Source: Saccharina japonica (lineage: Eukaryota; Sar; Phaeophyceae; Laminariales; Laminariaceae). From it: a stretch of DNA of 64,000 nt. Below are positions 61,724 through 64,000 of this stretch, piece after piece. How positions within the stretch are numbered: position 1 is the stretch's first letter; every line of letters begins with the position of its first letter. The translations under genes were made by a program, and so were the position numbers. Below the pieces are notes generated by a model. It was not told the origin of the DNA and did no database searches. It was given only the letters and a program-made list of their open reading frames with translations. The DNA lies in the NCBI GenBank assembly GCA_008828725.1, contig MEHQ01002286.1, positions 57,742-121,741 of the forward strand, read 5' to 3'.

Positions 61724-62109
61724 AATCTGAATTTGGACGAAACTAAAGTTCTACTCGACTGTCACTACCATGACCTAAGTGCACAATTAACAACTCTTGC
61801 AACACGGGAATGAACGTCCGACGAGTTGGGGGTAAAGAGCCCGATCATGCAGAAAACGACTTTAGACCAAAATATGGTATACCTATATCGTATCGCGCGT
61901 CGTATGCATGTGCACATGTTTGCGGGTGTACCCCCTTGCAACCAGAACCGAGTTTTATGTGTTCAATTCCCCTGCAGAATTGTACTGCGCTGGATCGGTC
62001 GCGTAGAAATACAAGGAACCTACCGTTATGGCGCAATCCCGAGCGTCCTTTGTCCAGCGTTTGAATGTAGGCACCGCCCCACTTATCGATGATATAGCGC
62101 TGTGCTTGG

Positions 62110-62570
62110 ATGTCAAATGGCGCGAGAGGGGCAGATCAAAACCTTAACCCCAACTCACTGCCAGGGAATATGCACCCCGTTCTCCAGCTCTCGTTCGACG
62201 GACTGGCTGACCCCTTGAGGGGCCAACCTCGACATGAACAGCAGCTCCTCTGCGTCTCGTCGCTCCGAAGTTACACGAGGCATCCCGACGCAAGGTTGTA
62301 TCTCTTCTGTGACGTCGTATATCGTGCCACGCCTCCAGCAACAGCACAGTTGCCTCGTATAGCAGTTAGACTAGCGCCTCGTGGGCTCTCCCCTTCAGCA
62401 GCGCTGCCAGCACTGCATGGCTCAGATCGATCGTTGTCCCTCGTTAACTCGACTAACGTTATCCTCATGCCGGGCCTCATCGATCTCGATTTTCCCCCGT
62501 CGTTATCTGAAACTTGCTTCTCAACTCGTGACTTGCTCCTTAGGTAGTGAATCTCATATGTAGGGGGTTC
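62110..62570. repeat. Diverged block inside the IR3 right arm
   Basis: Counterpart of 46896-47335. Peptide frames on either strand differ at roughly one residue in eight between arms, against almost no differences in the blocks on each side. The boundary falls just after GAATCTCATATGTAGGGGGT (62551-62570). Confidence 0.65.
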
Positions 62571-63649
62571 GTGGTCCTCCTGAGCTGATCTTCTCAGATA
62601 TATACTCGGCTTGTGGCACCAAACCTCAAACGAGCTTCACTAGTGTGTTCGTAGTTCGTAAGTTTTGGATGTCTTGACCGCCCCGCAGACGGATGAGATG
62701 CTTCAAACTCGTTTCATCAGAGGACAGAACGAGATATAGAGAGAGAGACAGAGAGAGGGCGGAGTGCGAAACATCATATTCTCTCACCTCCAAAACGTCA
62801 AATTCGTACGACATCTGCGACGATATACGCAATCTTCTACTGTACAACGTGTAACAGTCGTTGCCGGAACGACCCGAACGAACACCGGGGGGAGCAGAGG
62901 GTAGACGCAGAGAACGAGCAGCTTCAGCAGCAGATGAAGGATACGAGGTAGGAGTTAAATGACATCAGGAAGGGACCGGATACCCGTAGAGCAGCTGCAC
63001 GAGAGGAGTAGCGGAACTTATTAAAAAAATCTCGACCGCGTGCCGGCCTTCACATGTAAGACTGGTGGAAAATGTCGCAGACTACCTAGCGACGAGATAG
63101 AGGATCGTAGCTTCGATATGATAATGGTGTTGTGGACGGCCAGTGCGCAAGACAAGGGGGTCGACAGTAGCAGGAACTGTTGCCGCCGGTGACGGGTACT
63201 AAACCTCCTCCCACGCCCCGGCCGCTTGCGTTGTCCGTGCGGCCGCAGCAGTTGCTTCGTCAGCAGACTGTAGAGCAGACTTGGTCGTGATGGTGTAGGA
63301 GTGGGAGCGAACCAGCAGCATCCACAGGAACATGCGGTTTCGGGGGCGGGGGACTGGTGCGGTTGGCAACACCGGGTCTGCGCATCTCGTTTACACGCCG
63401 AGTAGCAGCACCACCAGCAGCAATAGCCACATCAACGAGAGTGGGGAGGTGGAGCCAGCGGTGAGGAGGTCATCGCAGCAGGGGGGCTTGGGGGTGGAAG
63501 TGGAGGTAACGAGGTCGTCGCGGCAGATGAGCTTGGGCCGCCAGAAGGGGATATTAACCCGCCCATTCGATCCGGGGAAGCCGACAGGGGCAAGGATGGC
63601 ACCGGGTTTCCAGGGATGTTGGCGTGGTGCGGTTGGGGGGGGGGGGGGG

Positions 63650-63875
63650 NNNNNNNNNNNNNNNNNNNNNNNNNNNNNNNNNNNNNNNNNNNNNNNNNNN
63701 NNNNNNNNNNNNNNNNNNNNNNNNNNNNNNNNNNNNNNNNNNNNNNNNNNNNNNNNNNNNNNNNNNNNNNNNNNNNNNNNNNNNNNNNNNNNNNNNNNNN
63801 NNNNNNNNNNNNNNNNNNNNNNNNNNNNNNNNNNNNNNNNNNNNNNNNNNNNNNNNNNNNNNNNNNNNNNNNNNN
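63650..63875. other. Assembly gap (226 N) at a poly-G tract
   Basis: N run preceded by G18 and followed by GGTGGGGCGGTTGGGGGGGG. Sequence on the two sides of the gap is similar (GGTGCGGTTGGGGG and GGGGCGGTTGGGGG), so the true gap may be short or zero. Confidence 0.95.
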
Positions 63876-63894
63876 CCGACCCCCCGGGGTGGGG

Positions 63895-64000
63895 CGGTTG
63901 GGGGGGGGGGTATTGGGAAAACGGGAGATGAGGAGCACCACATGAAGGGAAACACCAGCACCAGCACCAGCAGCAAGCGGCTGGATGGGCAGTGAGATGG
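63895..64000 (-). repeat. Inverted match to 42382-42490 at the window edge
   Basis: Reads CACCACATGAAGGGAAACAC and CAGCAAGCGGCTGGATGGGC, the reverse complement of the 3' end of the 2-kb duplication copy 1. It runs off the window, so the inverted duplication likely extends. Confidence 0.85.

Larger units (their letters stand above)
59969..63649 (-). repeat. IR3 right arm (3.7 kb)
   Basis: Reverse complement of 45800-49525. Starts ATCACCTCTACCGGAGCGTG, with family S at 60010-60330. The 73-codon frame at 62626-62847 (-) is identical in sequence to 46598-46819 (+). It ends in a G run against the N gap. Sequence beyond the gap (63895-64000) matches 42382-42490 inverted. Confidence 0.9.

Noticed and set aside
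63332..63945. Frames of 109-199 codons spanning the N gap
   Set aside because: Continuity through unknown bases is meaningless; only the part before 63650 is real sequence.

Overview
This window looks like gene-poor, transposon-rich nuclear DNA from a eukaryote. There is no bacterial operon structure, no dense coding and no rRNA or tRNA gene that I can see. Unknown bases and a 226-base N gap show a draft assembly. The one convincing intact gene (32136-33968) encodes an ankyrin-repeat protein with a WRRRGWLV motif and a hydrophobic C-terminal tail. I associate that architecture with stramenopile, and especially brown-algal (Ectocarpus-like), ankyrin families. Triplet runs such as (CAA)n and (CTG)n and the abundance of GTAC, TACCAGGTA and CCATGG words fit that guess, but organism identity is inference only (about 50%).

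Layout. 1-2417: CTG triplets and two blocks of a 40-45 bp GGGCCGGGCC/GGCCCATC satellite. 2418-5750: a foldback palindrome (IR1, arms about 1.4 kb). 5751-13765: a second palindrome (IR2, arms about 2.18 kb, loop 3.66 kb) that starts on the base after IR1 ends. The IR2 arms are built from dense TCCCATGGGA words, and direct copies of the same non-coding family follow at 13766-14830 and 20213-22400. 22.4-30.2 kb: small repeats, a TTAA-bounded piggyBac-like MITE family, a TTGAC-rich MITE candidate and GGTACC satellites. 32.1-34.0 kb: the ankyrin gene. 35.2-38.3 kb: truncated copies of a (CAA)n-tailed element. 40.0-46.6 kb: a direct duplication of about 2 kb followed by a tandem duplication of about 0.8 kb. 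45.8-63.65 kb: a third inverted repeat (IR3, arms about 3.7 kb, loop 10.4 kb). Each IR3 arm carries a broken Ty1/copia gag and an integrase fragment. The loop holds two near-full-length copies of the (CAA)n element. The last 105 bases match 42.38-42.49 kb in inverted orientation, so the inverted duplication probably continues outside the window.

Apart from the ankyrin gene and retrotransposon relics I see no set of genes working together. The interest lies in genome architecture: abutting and nested palindromes, a mobile non-coding family made of short palindromic words, a repeat family whose copies share a (CAA)n tail but differ at the 5' end (the signature of target-primed reverse transcription), a TTAA-flanked MITE family, and mosaic sequence identity between IR3 arms that suggests gene conversion or stepwise duplication. 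All alignments were made by eye, so identity percentages are estimates.
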